A stretch of DNA of 64,000 nt from an uncultured Lactobacillus sp. (GCF_902491705.1 NZ_CABUIW010000006.1:1-64000); one strand, 5' to 3'; shown: positions 9,883-19,115, counted from the stretch's first letter. A program made the numbers and translations. The notes: generated by a model not told the origin, from the letters alone.

Positions 9883-10846
9883 ATGCCTAAAGCTGATACT
9901 ATACTTTCGGCCAAGTCCTTGCGTTATTTTTTACAGCTAATTGACACTATGAATTACACCCAAGCTGCTCAAATCTTAGGAATTACTCAACCTGCCTTAA
10001 CTCAACAAGTTAAGAAATTAGAGCGCGCCATCGGTGCTCCTTTATTTGGACAAATGGGGAAGAAACTATACTTAACTGAAGCAGGTAAGGAAATGGAGTC
10101 TGCCGCAGTTGAATTATTAAGTACTATAAATGGTGTCGTAAGCGACATTCAAGAATATACGCAAGCTGATAAGGGTCATATCTCAATTGGAATTTTAGAT
10201 ACTTTACAAGCTGATGTCTTTTACGAATTTCTCCATTTCTTTAACAGAAAATATCCAGACGTTACTTTTACAATTAATTATTATGATAGAAAGGATCTTT
10301 GGCACAGACTCGATACTAATTTAATCGACATGGCAATCATGTATTTACCAGATAACACTAAGAGAGAAGAAACTAATTTGCGTCACCAAATTTAACCACA
10401 AAGACATTTCTTCTGATAAACTCGTTGTTTTGACTCATAAAACAACTGTAGAAGCCGGTCATACTTATCCAGTATCTCGTTTTCTTAACAGAAAATGGGT
10501 TGCATATCCTGACGACTTTTACTTAACACCACTAATGCGTGAATACTTTGGTAAAAAGCACAAACCTGACATCTCTATTAAAGTTGCCTCTACTAGAAAA
10601 ATGATTGAATTAGCCGAAGCAACAGATTATGATACATATATTACTCAATCCTATTATGACGCCCACAAAAATGAAATTAGTTTAACTCCTGTCTACTTAG
10701 AGGGTGAGCATGAATTTCATATTTCATATGTTTACCGTAAAGGAAAGCTAGAAATTCCAAGAATGGAAAATATGCTAAAAGAATTAGAAATTTTCTTGGA
10801 TAAATGGCTAGGTTCTAGTAGACTAGTAGGAGTAAAGCAAAAATAA
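9883..10846 (+). pseudogene. LysR-family transcriptional regulator, interrupted by a frameshift
   Basis: The first part (ATG at 9883) encodes a LysR winged helix-turn-helix (AKSLRYFLQLIDTMNYTQAA, then ITQPALTQQVKKLE) and the start of the effector domain, ending at TAA 10393-10395. Reading continues without a gap in the +1 frame from about 10382 (VTKFNHKDISSDKL...) to the stop at 10846. The joined product would be about 320 residues, the normal LysR size. A one-base difference near 10380-10385 therefore splits one gene. It could be a true pseudogene, a sequencing error or, less likely, programmed slippage; no obvious slippery run is visible. The gene ends 26 bases before ppaC. Confidence 0.85.
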
Positions 10847-10872
10847 AGTTAGAAAAAGAGGCAATTAATCTA

Positions 10873-11808
10873 ATGGAAAAAGAATTCGTTTTCGGACACC
10901 AAAATCCAGACACTGATGCTATTGGTACTGCTATTGCATATTCATACTTGCAAAACAAATTAGGTTACAACACTGAAGCAGTTGCTTTGGGTGAACCTAA
11001 TGACGAAACTGCTTATGCACTTAAGAAGTTCGGTTTCAAGGCTCCACGTGTGATCAAAGAAGCTGCACCAGAAGTTAAGGCAGTTATGTTGGTTGACCAC
11101 AACGAACCTCAACAAAGTGTTTCAGATATTGACAAAGTTAAGGTAACTCACGTAGTAGATCACCACAGAATTATGAACTTCAATACTGCTGATCCTTTGT
11201 ACTACCGTGCAGAACCAATGGGCTGTACTTCAACTATTGTTTGGAAGATGTTTAACGAAAACAACATTGAAATTCCAGAAAAGCTTGCTGGTTTGATGCT
11301 TTCAGCTATCATTTCAGATACTTTACTTCTTAAATCACCAACCACTACTGACAAAGACAAGGAAGCTGTAGAAGCTTTAGCTAAGATTGCCGGTGTTGAT
11401 TACAAGGAATACGGCTTAGCAATGCTTAAAGCTGGTACTAACATCGATGACAAGTCAGAAGAAGAATTAATTGACTTAGATGCTAAGAGCTTTGAATTAA
11501 ACGGCCAAAATGTACGTGTAGCACAAATCAACGTTGTTGACTTACCAGATGCTTTGAAGCGTAAAGATGCTTTCTTAAAGGCTATGGAAGCTTCATCAAA
11601 GGATAACAACTACGATATGTTTATGCTTTTAATCACTAACATTCTTGATTCTGACTCAGAAGCTTTGGTTGTAGGTAGTGATGAAAACAAGGCAGTATTT
11701 GAAAAGGCATTTGACAAGAAGCTTGAAGATTCAGAAGTTAAGTTGCCAGGTGTTGTATCACGTAAGAAGCAAGTTGTTCCACCACTTACTGATGCTTTCA
11801 ACGCTTAA
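10873..11808 (+). CDS. ppaC: Manganese-dependent inorganic pyrophosphatase (family II)
   Basis: Hydrolyses pyrophosphate to phosphate in the cytoplasm, pulling biosynthetic reactions forward. The 311-residue protein has the DHH-family N-terminal metal site ([16 protein letters not shown] at residues 8-23, LVDHNEP, VVDHHRI) and the DHHA2 C-terminal domain with [10 protein letters not shown] near the end. The ATG has AAAGAGG upstream. Codon use is strongly biased, as in a highly expressed gene. A strong terminator follows. Confidence 0.97.
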   Translation: MEKEFVFGHQNPDTDAIGTAIAYSYLQNKLGYNTEAVALGEPNDETAYALKKFGFKAPRVIKEAAPEVKAVMLVDHNEPQQSVSDIDKVKVTHVVDHHRIMNFNTADPLYYRAEPMGCTSTIVWKMFNENNIEIPEKLAGLMLSAIISDTLLLKSPTTTDKDKEAVEALAKIAGVDYKEYGLAMLKAGTNIDDKSEEELIDLDAKSFELNGQNVRVAQINVVDLPDALKRKDAFLKAMEASSKDNNYDMFMLLITNILDSDSEALVVGSDENKAVFEKAFDKKLEDSEVKLPGVVSRKKQVVPPLTDAFNA

Positions 11809-11821
11809 TTTAAAGTAAGGA

Positions 11822-11860
11822 AATAAGAGACAGTTGATAATAACTGCCTCTTATTTTTTA
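11822..11860 (+). terminator. Terminator of ppaC
   Basis: AATAAGAGACAGTT pairs with AACTGCCTCTTATT (one internal mismatch) and is followed by a T-rich run. Confidence 0.85.
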
Positions 11861-11870
11861 TGTCAAAACT

Positions 11871-11898
11871 TTGCTTCATAACCATACAACGTTATAAT
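11871..11898 (+). promoter_or_regulatory. Promoter of the cyclophilin gene
   Basis: TTGCTT (11871-11876) and TATAAT (11893-11898) with a 16-base spacer, 45 bases before the start codon and just after the ppaC terminator. Confidence 0.65.
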
Positions 11899-11942
11899 AG
11901 AGAACGTTCAATAAAATTAAATTATTAGAAAAGAGAATAGAC

Positions 11943-12542
11943 ATGGATTACCCACAATTAAACTTAGACAAAGTAGAAGGGCCAAAAGCTACTATTAAGA
12001 CCAATCATGGTGATATTACAATTCAATTGTTCCCTAAGCAAGCACCAATGACTGTCGAAAATTTTGTTCGATTAGCTCAAAAAGGTTACTATGATAACAC
12101 AACTTTCCACCGTGTAATCAGTGACTTCATGATTCAAGGTGGAGATCCAAATGGTAATGGCACTGGCGGAACAAGTATCTGGAATCATCCTTTCGAAGAT
12201 GAATTTTCTCGAGAATTATTTAACTTACGTGGTGCTTTATCAATGGCTAACTCTGGTCCTAACACTAACGAAAGTCAATTTTTCATTGTTCAAAATAAAA
12301 ACATGCCTAAGCGCTATATTAAGCAAATGGAACCAGCCGGTTATCCTAAAGAAATTATTCATGCATATAAGCAGGGTGGTACACCATGGTTAGATGGCCG
12401 TCACACAGTCTTTGGTCAAGTAGTAGATGGCATGGACGTAGTAGACGAAATTGCTAAGGTTAAGAAAGACAAAATGGATAAGCCATTAGAAGATGTCATC
12501 ATCAATACGATTGAAATTGATCATTCAATTTTTGAAGACTAA
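11943..12542 (+). CDS. ppiB: Peptidyl-prolyl cis-trans isomerase, cyclophilin type
   Basis: A 199-residue single-domain cyclophilin that speeds proline isomerisation during protein folding. Characteristic segments are TTFHRVISDFMIQGGD, the GALSMANSGPNTNESQFFI core and the HTVFGQVVDGMDVVD end. No signal peptide is visible, so it is cytoplasmic. It has its own promoter and a terminator it shares with the convergent XRE gene. It is longer than the minimal bacterial enzyme because of an insert around residues 120-140. Confidence 0.95.
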   Translation: MDYPQLNLDKVEGPKATIKTNHGDITIQLFPKQAPMTVENFVRLAQKGYYDNTTFHRVISDFMIQGGDPNGNGTGGTSIWNHPFEDEFSRELFNLRGALSMANSGPNTNESQFFIVQNKNMPKRYIKQMEPAGYPKEIIHAYKQGGTPWLDGRHTVFGQVVDGMDVVDEIAKVKKDKMDKPLEDVIINTIEIDHSIFED

Positions 12543-12543
12543 A

Positions 12544-12596
12544 AAATAAGAGTTATTACTCATATATATCATTATATTGAGCAATAACTCTTATTT
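12544..12596. terminator. Convergent terminator between ppiB and the XRE regulator
   Basis: AAATAAGAGTTATT (12544-12557) pairs exactly with AATAACTCTTATTT (12583-12596), with T runs on both sides. Confidence 0.85.
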
Positions 12597-12600
12597 TCTT

Positions 12601-12954
12601 TCAATTCATATCTTTTAAAAGGACGATCAAAGATTTACACACGCGTTCTGCTTTAACGGTTGGTAATTTTCTTAATTCATTAGTTACTTTTTGAATGAAA
12701 ACATGCGTATTATTAACCGGACTTTCAGGTTTTATCTTTTTAACTCGATAAGCATTATTTATGATATCTGGAGTAGTAGTATTCAAAGCTCTTGCAATTG
12801 AATCAAGCTTTTGAATACTAATGTTTTGATCTTTAGTCCTTTCCAAACGTGAAATGAAATTCACTGAAAGATCGCTAAGTTCAGCTAGATCTTCCTGCGT
12901 AAGTTTTTGTTCACGTCTTCTACGAGAAATTTCTTCTCCTAAATTAATATTCAC
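12601..12954 (-). CDS. XRE-family helix-turn-helix regulator
   Basis: The 117-residue protein has an N-terminal Cro/CI helix-turn-helix (residues about 5-65: ISRRRREQKLTQEDLAELSDLS, then VNFISRLER). A C-terminal helical part of unknown role follows. The start is GTG with AAAGGATC about 11 bases upstream. It is divergent from the DUF1275 membrane protein gene across an AT-rich gap and may control it; that link is inference. It resembles stand-alone chromosomal XRE regulators rather than a phage repressor, which usually has a peptidase domain. Confidence 0.85.
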   Translation of the reverse strand: MNINLGEEISRRRREQKLTQEDLAELSDLSVNFISRLERTKDQNISIQKLDSIARALNTTTPDIINNAYRVKKIKPESPVNNTHVFIQKVTNELRKLPTVKAERVCKSLIVLLKDMN

Positions 12955-13286
12955 AAAGCATTCGATCCTTTCAAACTACTTATATTCTTATGTGTATAGC
13001 TTATAAAAGATTAGGTGGAAAATGAATAAACTATTTTAATATTATTAACTTGTATTATATTAAACATCTATATAGCTTTATTTATTGATTATTCAAAGCT
13101 TGATGTCTCAACCTTTTAGGCTATTCTAACGCAAACAATATTTAATATTAAACAATTAGGCTTTTTAAATCTTAAGATAAAATTTAAAAAATAATAAAAT
13201 TAAAATTAGCCAGCAAAGTTTAATTACAAAGCACAAGAAAGACTATAATAATTAATGACTATATTTTTGGAGGATTGAAGATATTA
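12955..13286. other. AT-rich divergent intergenic region
   Basis: About 330 bases between the XRE gene and the DUF1275 gene. It contains TATAAT at 13244-13249, a plausible -10 box for the plus-strand gene, and GGAGG at 13269-13273. I see no ORF, no strong hairpin and no recognisable operator. Confidence 0.5.
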
Positions 13287-13985
13287 ATGAGTTTACGAGA
13301 CATTATTAACAGCGCCAAGCCCTCAGAATCAAGGCAATTAGCTTGTGCTTTAACTTTTTGTGGAGGTTTTATTGACGCCTATACGTATATACAAAGGGGA
13401 CACACGTTATCTGCTGGACAAACAGGGAACGTAATATTCTTTAGTTCAGCATTAGCTGATCATAATATTCCAGGAATGATTAATCGTGCTAGTACGTTTA
13501 TAGCTTTTTCACTAGGACTTCTTCTTGTTGGACTTTTTCATAAGTATGTAAAAAGTCATTATTGGAGAGTTTTTTGTTTGTTCCCAATTTTACTAATTTG
13601 TATGGTTGTAGGATTTCTACCTAAGAGTGTACCTAATTATTACATAGTACCAGCAATTGCTTTTGGATTAGCTATACAAAATGCGTCCTTCAGCAAAATT
13701 GAAGGTATGGGGTACAACAATGCATTTACAACAGGAAATTTGAAAAAGTCTGTAGTTGCTTGGAGCGCATTTTTCTTCGGTGAGGATAAAAGTAAGCATA
13801 CAGCAGCCGTTAATTATATGTTGTTGACAATTTCATTTGCAGTTGGAGCAATCGTTTCAGCATTATTACAAAAAATCTGGGTATTAAAAACTATTTGGTT
13901 TGCAGTTGTATTTTTAGCAATAATTAACTTTATATATTTACTAGCTCTTAAGACAAATAATAAATTAGATTTCAAAAACAAATAA
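13287..13985 (+). CDS. YoaK/DUF1275-family membrane protein
   Basis: A 232-residue polytopic protein with about six hydrophobic segments. It has the DUF1275 signatures CGGFIDAYTYI near residue 25, SAGQTGNVIFF near 45 and NNAFTTGNLKKS near 150. The family's substrate is not established. The ATG at 13287 is preferred: GGAGG is at 13269-13273, and the in-frame TTG at 13275 sits directly against it. It is divergent from an XRE regulator and followed by its own terminator. Confidence 0.85.
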   Translation: MSLRDIINSAKPSESRQLACALTFCGGFIDAYTYIQRGHTLSAGQTGNVIFFSSALADHNIPGMINRASTFIAFSLGLLLVGLFHKYVKSHYWRVFCLFPILLICMVVGFLPKSVPNYYIVPAIAFGLAIQNASFSKIEGMGYNNAFTTGNLKKSVVAWSAFFFGEDKSKHTAAVNYMLLTISFAVGAIVSALLQKIWVLKTIWFAVVFLAIINFIYLLALKTNNKLDFKNK

Positions 13986-13992
13986 AATTTAT

Positions 13993-14025
13993 AAATCATC
14001 TGTATAAATTGCAGATGATTTTTTA
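13993..14025 (+). terminator. Terminator of the DUF1275 gene
   Basis: AAATCATCTG pairs with a downstream CAGATGATTT, followed by TTTT. Confidence 0.85.
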
Positions 14026-14630
14026 TTGTCAATTAACGAAAAGAGTAATGAAGAGCAGAAGAAAATTATGTTTTATATATCTGCGCATAATTGATATTAT
14101 GTAAAGTTAAATATAAAAATGTCAGCAAGTGAAGTACCGCTTAGTTTTATTATATGACTTTGATACTTTGTGTTTTATGAATTATAAATTTTATATCCAC
14201 TGTAAATACTCCAATTCATCATTCATAAATCTACTGAACATTTTTACTGCTTATAAAAATGCTTCAATAGATTTTTTGATTCTCTATTTAATTTAATTGC
14301 AGCTACTTGTAATTAATCTTGTATCAGATATTTGAAATCTAAATTAATTCAAAAAATTTAATGCTGAGATCGCAATTCTACGGTCAAGTTCATTCATTTT
14401 AGTCAATAAAACCTAATAATTACTGTCAATTCATTTTTATTGAATTTAGGCCCAACTCATACATAATCAATCTAATAAGCTACTATAACTCAATTATCAA
14501 TGAATTCTACAATTATATGGCTAATCAAGCTTAACTATCTATGTAGTAAAACAAAATATCGCTATATAAGAAATCTGCCGATTATTTGCTGATTATACTC
14601 AAAATAGCTATATATTTGATACCTCTCTAA

Positions 14631-14688
14631 TCCATGCATATTTATAATGATTAATTAAGCATGGAAATTATAATTAATCATTATAAAT
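14631..14688. repeat. Perfect 18-bp inverted repeat overlapping a second 7-bp inverted repeat
   Basis: ATTTATAATGATTAATTA (14640-14657) has its exact complement at 14671-14688, with a 13-base loop. TCCATGC (14631-14637) also pairs with GCATGGA (14659-14665), which lies in that loop. The two hairpins cannot both form fully, so alternative structures are possible. No T tract follows, so it is not a typical terminator. Confidence 0.8.
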
Positions 14689-14903
14689 AGTAGGATGTAT
14701 TTGCTGAATTTTTGTATGTATTGCTTTACATAAAACAATAATTTTAATGATAGCAAGACAAACCTCTCTTGAAAAACAACGATTTTTAAGCTATTAATTT
14801 AATCTACAAATTATCGTTTTTTAGTAAATTTATAAATTAAATTTGTTCATTCGCAGTCATTCTAAAAATATTTATATAGATTGTTGCTATATACAAATAT
14901 AGC

Positions 14904-14922
14904 TTGCTATTTGAAATAGCAA
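14904..14922. repeat. Short perfect hairpin
   Basis: TTGCTATT (14904-14911) and AATAGCAA (14915-14922) flank a 3-base loop, followed by AAA. It contains the GCTAT word common in this region. Confidence 0.6.
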
Positions 14923-14992
14923 AAACTTCCCTATTTTAATGCTAATATACTTCTTTGTACGCTAAGTTAGAGTGTTATAAATTGCTTTGTTT

Positions 14993-15029
14993 TGCATAAT
15001 TTAGATTAACTGTATTGCTAAATTATGCA
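14993..15029. repeat. Perfect 11-bp inverted repeat
   Basis: TGCATAATTTA (14993-15003) and TAAATTATGCA (15019-15029) with a 15-base loop. No gene, terminator or promoter signal goes with it. Confidence 0.7.
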
Positions 15030-15324
15030 TATTTAACTTGTGGTTTACGCAAATAACTATATGGCTATATATGACGCCTAGATCTTATTTCAGGCCTTTA
15101 AAATCAACTATAATTACCGCAATTAGCTATTTAATTAAAAAAGATCATTATAATTAATATATTTTGCTTATATAGTATATATAATTAGCTAATTGGATAT
15201 ACTTTTAAAGGTAAATCTCCCCTCCTCTACGACTAGGGAGCAGGAAAGTAGACATAAACTCGGCTTAATCTTCAGCAAAACAGTTAATAAGCCTGCTAAC
15301 ATACTTATTCGATCTATTTTTTAG

Positions 15325-15380
15325 TGTGTATCATGCGGCAAAATTAGCTATATATAGATTTCTTACAAACTTGATACACA
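15325..15380. repeat. Perfect 9-bp inverted repeat
   Basis: TGTGTATCA (15325-15333) and TGATACACA (15372-15380), 38 bases apart. The arms surround an AGCTATATATAG word. Confidence 0.5.
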
Positions 15381-15433
15381 TAGTAGTATTTCAATAATTA
15401 TTTTATGTCATCCTAGTTACTTACAGCTTATTT

Positions 15434-15726
15434 TTAGTCACTTTCTTTCTTCCTACAAGCTATCCACTTATCTCTAGCTTCTTGACCTAAAGACGCTGAC
15501 TGAACTGCTATATTTCCTATTACAGTCTCATCCAAATAAGCAACTAAACTAGCTTTTGAATCATAATTAGTAAGTTCTTCTAAACGCATTCCTAAATGTT
15601 ACTCTTAGTTCAGCTTTTAACTGTTTTCACCTAAGAGCGTATTAGTTTTAGTATCTGAATGACTTACACCAATAATTAGCATATTGATACTTATCCATCT
15701 AAAGTAATTTTCTCAACTATTGCAGT
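15434..15726 (-). pseudogene. Decayed gene remnant, family unknown
   Basis: Three adjoining minus-strand frames each read as protein-like sequence broken by frameshifts. They are TAIVEKITLDG (about 15726-15694), MLIIGVSHSDTKTNTLLGENS (about 15682-15617) and a 51-residue piece from the ATG at 15589 to TAA 15434-15436, containing YDSKASLVAYLDETVIGNI and GQEARDKWIACRKKE. Read in order they look like one protein of at least 95 residues. I do not recognise the family. The last piece could in principle be translated, but no ribosome binding site is evident. Confidence 0.5.
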
Positions 15727-16060
15727 TTGCTACATTTAATTAGACACCTTTCCTTTCCTTACCTTAAGCATTATAAAAAGCTTTAAAATACAATACCAAC
15801 TAAAATTATTTTTATAATGCATCCCTCCATTGAAGCAATCTCCCTTTCCATCTATTACTCCGCCTTTACCTACATACTATTAACTATCCATGTATCAATA
15901 ATGTTTCAAATATTTCTACAATATTACTAGTCTATTAACATTCGATCACGCCTATTGCCTTTTGGTCTCTACCAATGTAATCTATAATATATACAATTTA
16001 AACATATTACGTGAGAGATATAGATTATTAACTCTCTCCACCAATCTGGAGGAATTAATT

Positions 16061-17209
16061 TTGGTAAAAAAGAAAACTATCGTCAAATTAGCATGTGCAA
16101 CTATGTTGCTTAACTCAGGAATGGCTCTCTTCCCTCATATGGCTCCTGCCACATCCACTGTTCAAGCATCCGCAACTTCTGTTGCAGCTAAGGCATTAGG
16201 TATCGACGTTGCAAGCTATCAAAGTGCTGATTTAACTGCTCATGCTAAAGCAGGTTCACAATTTGCTGTTGTTAAAGTAAGTGAAGGTACAAGCTACCGT
16301 AACCCTAAAGCAGCTAGTCAAATTAAGTCTGCAATTTCTAACGACATGATGCCTATGGGCTACCACTTTGCGACTTTTAGCTCTAATGCATCCCTAGCTA
16401 AGAAAGAAGCACAATACGCAATCTCTTCTGCTAACGCTTTAGGCTTACCTAAGGGATCATACCTTGCATGTGATTATGAAACTGGTCAAGGCAATATCAT
16501 TACTAATGGTAAAACAGTAACTGCTAAAGCAATCATTGCTTTTATGGATCAAATTAAGTCTGCAGGATACCAACCACTTTTATATGCTAGTTCATCAGTG
16601 CTTCAGCATAACATCGATACTCCATCTATCGTAAAGAAGTATCCTAATTCATTATGGGTAGCTGCCTACGCTATTTCTGGTAGAGTTGATAAGCCTAATT
16701 TTAAGTACTTTCCTTCAATGGATGGTGTAGCAATTTGGCAATATACTGACAACTGGAAAGGTATGTCAACTGACGGTAATGTGTCTATTTTGCCATTATC
16801 AATCTCTGGTGCTGCCGTTTCTCAGGCACCAGTCAATCCTAATACTAAGCACACTGGTACTGTGATGTACAAAGCAAACGTTTATGATTCAAATGGTAAG
16901 CAAACTGGTGATAGCTATAAAGCATACAGTTCAATTACTTACTACGGTGGTAAAACTAAACTTAAAAACGGTAAATCTGCAATCAGAGTTGGTGAAAATC
17001 GCTATGTTCTTGCAAGCAACGTTTTAGGAAACTCTCGCAAGGTTAAGAGTGATGCATCTGTTTACCAAGGAAACGGTACTTTAAACAGCAGTTGGAAGAC
17101 ATTGCAAAAAGGTTCACCAATTAAGACATATGGTCCAAAGCATTACATTAATAATGAAGCTTACTATAGAGTTGGTAAGAACGCATACGTTAAAGCAGAC
17201 ATCTTTTAA
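16061..17209 (+). CDS. Secreted GH25 lysozyme with C-terminal SLAP domain
   Basis: A secreted muramidase, 382 residues. It has a signal peptide (KKK start, hydrophobic core, likely cleavage near residue 36 after VQA). A GH25 domain follows (LGIDVASYQ with D49, CDYETG with D138 and E140). The tail from about 262 holds two repeats typical of the S-layer-associated protein domain (YKANVYDSNGKQ and a weaker copy), which holds proteins in the cell wall. The start is TTG at 16061, with GGAGG 8 bases before; the frame is open further upstream but without a start signal. Likely role: peptidoglycan turnover or autolysis. It is monocistronic with a strong terminator. Confidence 0.93.
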   Translation: MVKKKTIVKLACATMLLNSGMALFPHMAPATSTVQASATSVAAKALGIDVASYQSADLTAHAKAGSQFAVVKVSEGTSYRNPKAASQIKSAISNDMMPMGYHFATFSSNASLAKKEAQYAISSANALGLPKGSYLACDYETGQGNIITNGKTVTAKAIIAFMDQIKSAGYQPLLYASSSVLQHNIDTPSIVKKYPNSLWVAAYAISGRVDKPNFKYFPSMDGVAIWQYTDNWKGMSTDGNVSILPLSISGAAVSQAPVNPNTKHTGTVMYKANVYDSNGKQTGDSYKAYSSITYYGGKTKLKNGKSAIRVGENRYVLASNVLGNSRKVKSDASVYQGNGTLNSSWKTLQKGSPIKTYGPKHYINNEAYYRVGKNAYVKADIF

Positions 17210-17214
17210 TTAAC

Positions 17215-17247
17215 AAATAACCTAGGGTTTGATACCTAGGTTATTTT
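17215..17247 (+). terminator. Terminator of the lysozyme gene
   Basis: AATAACCTAGG pairs with CCTAGGTTATT, followed by TTTT. Confidence 0.9.
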
Positions 17248-17311
17248 TGTGCATCCCTATAAAGCCTAATGATACAATTAGGGTAACATTTTAGAATACG
17301 GAGAAATGATT

Positions 17312-17920
17312 ATGAAATTCAGAAAAAAGCTAAGTTTAATGTTTGGCTTAGGTGTTTTAGCACTTATCCTATCTTCTTGTAGTAACTTCGAAAACTGGGA
17401 GCTATCAATGCGATCCAAGATTGGTTCTTTACCTCTTACTGTATCGACCTATGATTCAAATGGTCAAAAAATTGATCAAATTACAGCTAAATCAGTAAAC
17501 ATTCATACTGATAATAAAATGTCACAAAAAGATGATAACGGCAAAGAAAACTCCAGTGTAATTGATGTCGACTATGGTCATAATAGAATGATCCACGTAG
17601 GCTCTACTTTAATCGCATATGAAGGCATTAAAAACTATCAAGATACATTTAGTAAGCATGTTAAGATTAATGATCAAAATCACGCTGTGCCTGTTCTAAA
17701 TACCATGTATCAGAACTTTAAGAACGACTGGAAAGGCGATTCTAAGGTGGTTATGATTAGAAGCCAACTAGGGATGCCTGTTGCAGTGTTTGCTGGTAAA
17801 AACGTATCAATTCATAAGAGCGATATGAAGAATTCTACTCAATTTGTAATTGATGGTCATCGTCTATTTGTTTACCGAGCAGACTATACTATTTATCCTA
17901 TTGCAAGTCTTAAGAAATAA
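17312..17920 (+). CDS. Putative lipoprotein (202 aa)
   Basis: A membrane-anchored lipoprotein of unknown function. The signal sequence (KFRKK, hydrophobic core) ends in the lipobox LSSC with C23 as the expected lipidated residue. The mature part is mixed alpha/beta with no family I can name. The ATG at 17312 is chosen because GGAG at 17300-17303 is 8 bases away and too close to the ATG at 17306. It follows the lysozyme gene but is separated from it by a terminator. Confidence 0.8.
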   Translation: MKFRKKLSLMFGLGVLALILSSCSNFENWELSMRSKIGSLPLTVSTYDSNGQKIDQITAKSVNIHTDNKMSQKDDNGKENSSVIDVDYGHNRMIHVGSTLIAYEGIKNYQDTFSKHVKINDQNHAVPVLNTMYQNFKNDWKGDSKVVMIRSQLGMPVAVFAGKNVSIHKSDMKNSTQFVIDGHRLFVYRADYTIYPIASLKK

Positions 17921-17940
17921 AGTACATTTGTAATAAAAAT

Positions 17941-17977
17941 AAAGCAATGCAGTAATTACTACTACATTGCTTTTTCA
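17941..17977. terminator. Convergent terminator between the lipoprotein and kinase genes
   Basis: AAAGCAATG (17941-17949) pairs with CATTGCTTT (17965-17973), with T runs on both strands. Confidence 0.8.
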
Positions 17978-17978
17978 A

Positions 17979-18467
17979 TTATATTGTTTTTAAGAAATGA
18001 TTTGCTTCAGTTCGATTATTAAAACGATAAACTTTCACATTAGGATGTTGATGCAGGGATGCTATTATCTTAGATCTTCTCTTAACAGGAAACTCACGAA
18101 TGTATTCCATAAACTCAGGATCTTCTTTTTTCTCTATCCATGGCATATCAGGCCTTTGCATCCCTCGCCTACTTCTTACACCGTCTAAACATGTCTGCAC
18201 GTCATAATCTAAGAAGAAAACAGTATCACAATGATTCAATCGTTCATTAAACAAATACTGACTATAATTACCATCTATAATCCATTCATCTTTGGCTAGT
18301 TCTTTTCTTAACTTATGAATCAGTTCTTCTGGCGAAACAGTAGTTTTATCTGCTTTCCAAAACAAGCGATCTATATAGACAATTGGCAGCCCTGTCTTTT
18401 GATGCAATTTACGTGTAAAGGTACTTTTCCCTGCTCCTGGCGAGCCTATAACCATTATTCTTTTCAT
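17979..18467 (-). CDS. P-loop kinase of the topology-modulation (FlaR-like) family
   Basis: A 162-residue adenylate-kinase-fold protein with Walker A GSPGAGKST (residues 8-16), a DxxF segment near 33 and a lid-like arginine-rich part (GVRSRRGMQRPD). Databases usually call such proteins AAA family ATPase or DNA topology modulation protein; the real substrate is unknown, a nucleotide or small-molecule phosphoryl acceptor being likely. It is followed on the same strand by no close partner; the acidic orphan gene lies upstream. Confidence 0.75.
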   Translation of the reverse strand: MKRIMVIGSPGAGKSTFTRKLHQKTGLPIVYIDRLFWKADKTTVSPEELIHKLRKELAKDEWIIDGNYSQYLFNERLNHCDTVFFLDYDVQTCLDGVRSRRGMQRPDMPWIEKKEDPEFMEYIREFPVKRRSKIIASLHQHPNVKVYRFNNRTEANHFLKTI

Positions 18468-18528
18468 TACTATTTTCCGATAAAAAAAGAAAGAGAAAAA
18501 TCCCTTTCACTCTTTCAATCCAACTAAA

Positions 18529-18984
18529 TTATTCATTAACTAAATCATTAAATGATTCATTGGTTTCTACAATATCACTCATCAATTGGTTAACCCAGTC
18601 ATTAAGCTTATCATTATCATAATTCTCAAGACCGCCTTCGGTATCGCCAATATCTGTAATACCATTGTTGAAGTCAACCATTTCTGTAATTAACTTTTCA
18701 GCAAAATCTTTAGTTGTACCCGCAAAGTTATTTGCAAAGTTATTAACGTCGCCATAAGCTTTAGTAATATCAGTAAAGGTTTCTACAGCCTTACCGAAAG
18801 TATCACTTAAATTGCTGATATCTTCTTGAGTTGGAACAGTTAATTCTTCATCTTCATTATTAAGTTGCTCGTCCAAACGCACACCAATATCATTTAAAAC
18901 TAGGTGTCCATCATATAGACGATTCAATAATTTAATACCACTAGGATTCTTTGCTTGAAAATTTACTTCAATTTCTTCTGTCAT
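18529..18984 (-). CDS. Acidic hypothetical protein (151 aa)
   Basis: I do not recognise this family. The product is strongly acidic and Asn/Asp-rich, with no signal peptide or membrane segment. It has a probable helical stretch at 60-150 with repeated TD(I)TK/FNN patterns. The ATG at 18984 is preferred to the one at 18993, which sits directly against GTGAG. Codon use and length suggest a real gene. It lies next to the xerS region in the accessory part of the window. Confidence 0.55.
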   Translation of the reverse strand: MTEEIEVNFQAKNPSGIKLLNRLYDGHLVLNDIGVRLDEQLNNEDEELTVPTQEDISNLSDTFGKAVETFTDITKAYGDVNNFANNFAGTTKDFAEKLITEMVDFNNGITDIGDTEGGLENYDNDKLNDWVNQLMSDIVETNESFNDLVNE

Positions 18985-19087
18985 ATCTTTCATCTCACTT
19001 ATAGTTTTTCTTTATTGTACAATTTTTAAATAAAAAATACCATTTTATGCTTGATCATTATAGATAAACAGCTTAAAATAAGCTATT

Positions 19088-19115
19088 GAAAGCTGTATTG
19101 TACTATACAACTTTC
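19088..19115. other. Candidate dif (chromosome dimer resolution) site
   Basis: Two 11-bp arms, GAAAGCTGTAT and ATACAACTTTC, are separated by the 6-base centre TGTACT. The arms are complementary except at one position, and the dyad extends 2 bp further on each side. An 11-6-11 layout is the classic architecture of a Xer recombination site. Streptococci and lactococci carry their dif site just upstream of xerS, and here it is about 300 bases upstream of xerS. Sequence identity to a known lactobacillus dif could not be checked. Confidence 0.45.

Larger units (their letters stand above)
14030..16060. other. Two-kilobase AT-rich region without intact genes
   Basis: No convincing intact gene is present on either strand. 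The region is markedly more AT-rich than its flanks and is full of TATAGC/GCTATA words (for example near 14556, 14606, 14886, 15063, 15348). It also holds several perfect inverted repeats, listed separately. The last third (15434-15726, minus strand) holds reading-frame fragments of a decayed gene. The end (15960-16060) is the lysozyme leader with GGAGG at 16048-16052. Confidence 0.7.

Noticed and set aside
15962..16060. Longer N-terminus of the lysozyme
   Set aside because: GGAGG at 16048-16052 and the signal peptide begin at TTG 16061; the extension is leader sequence.
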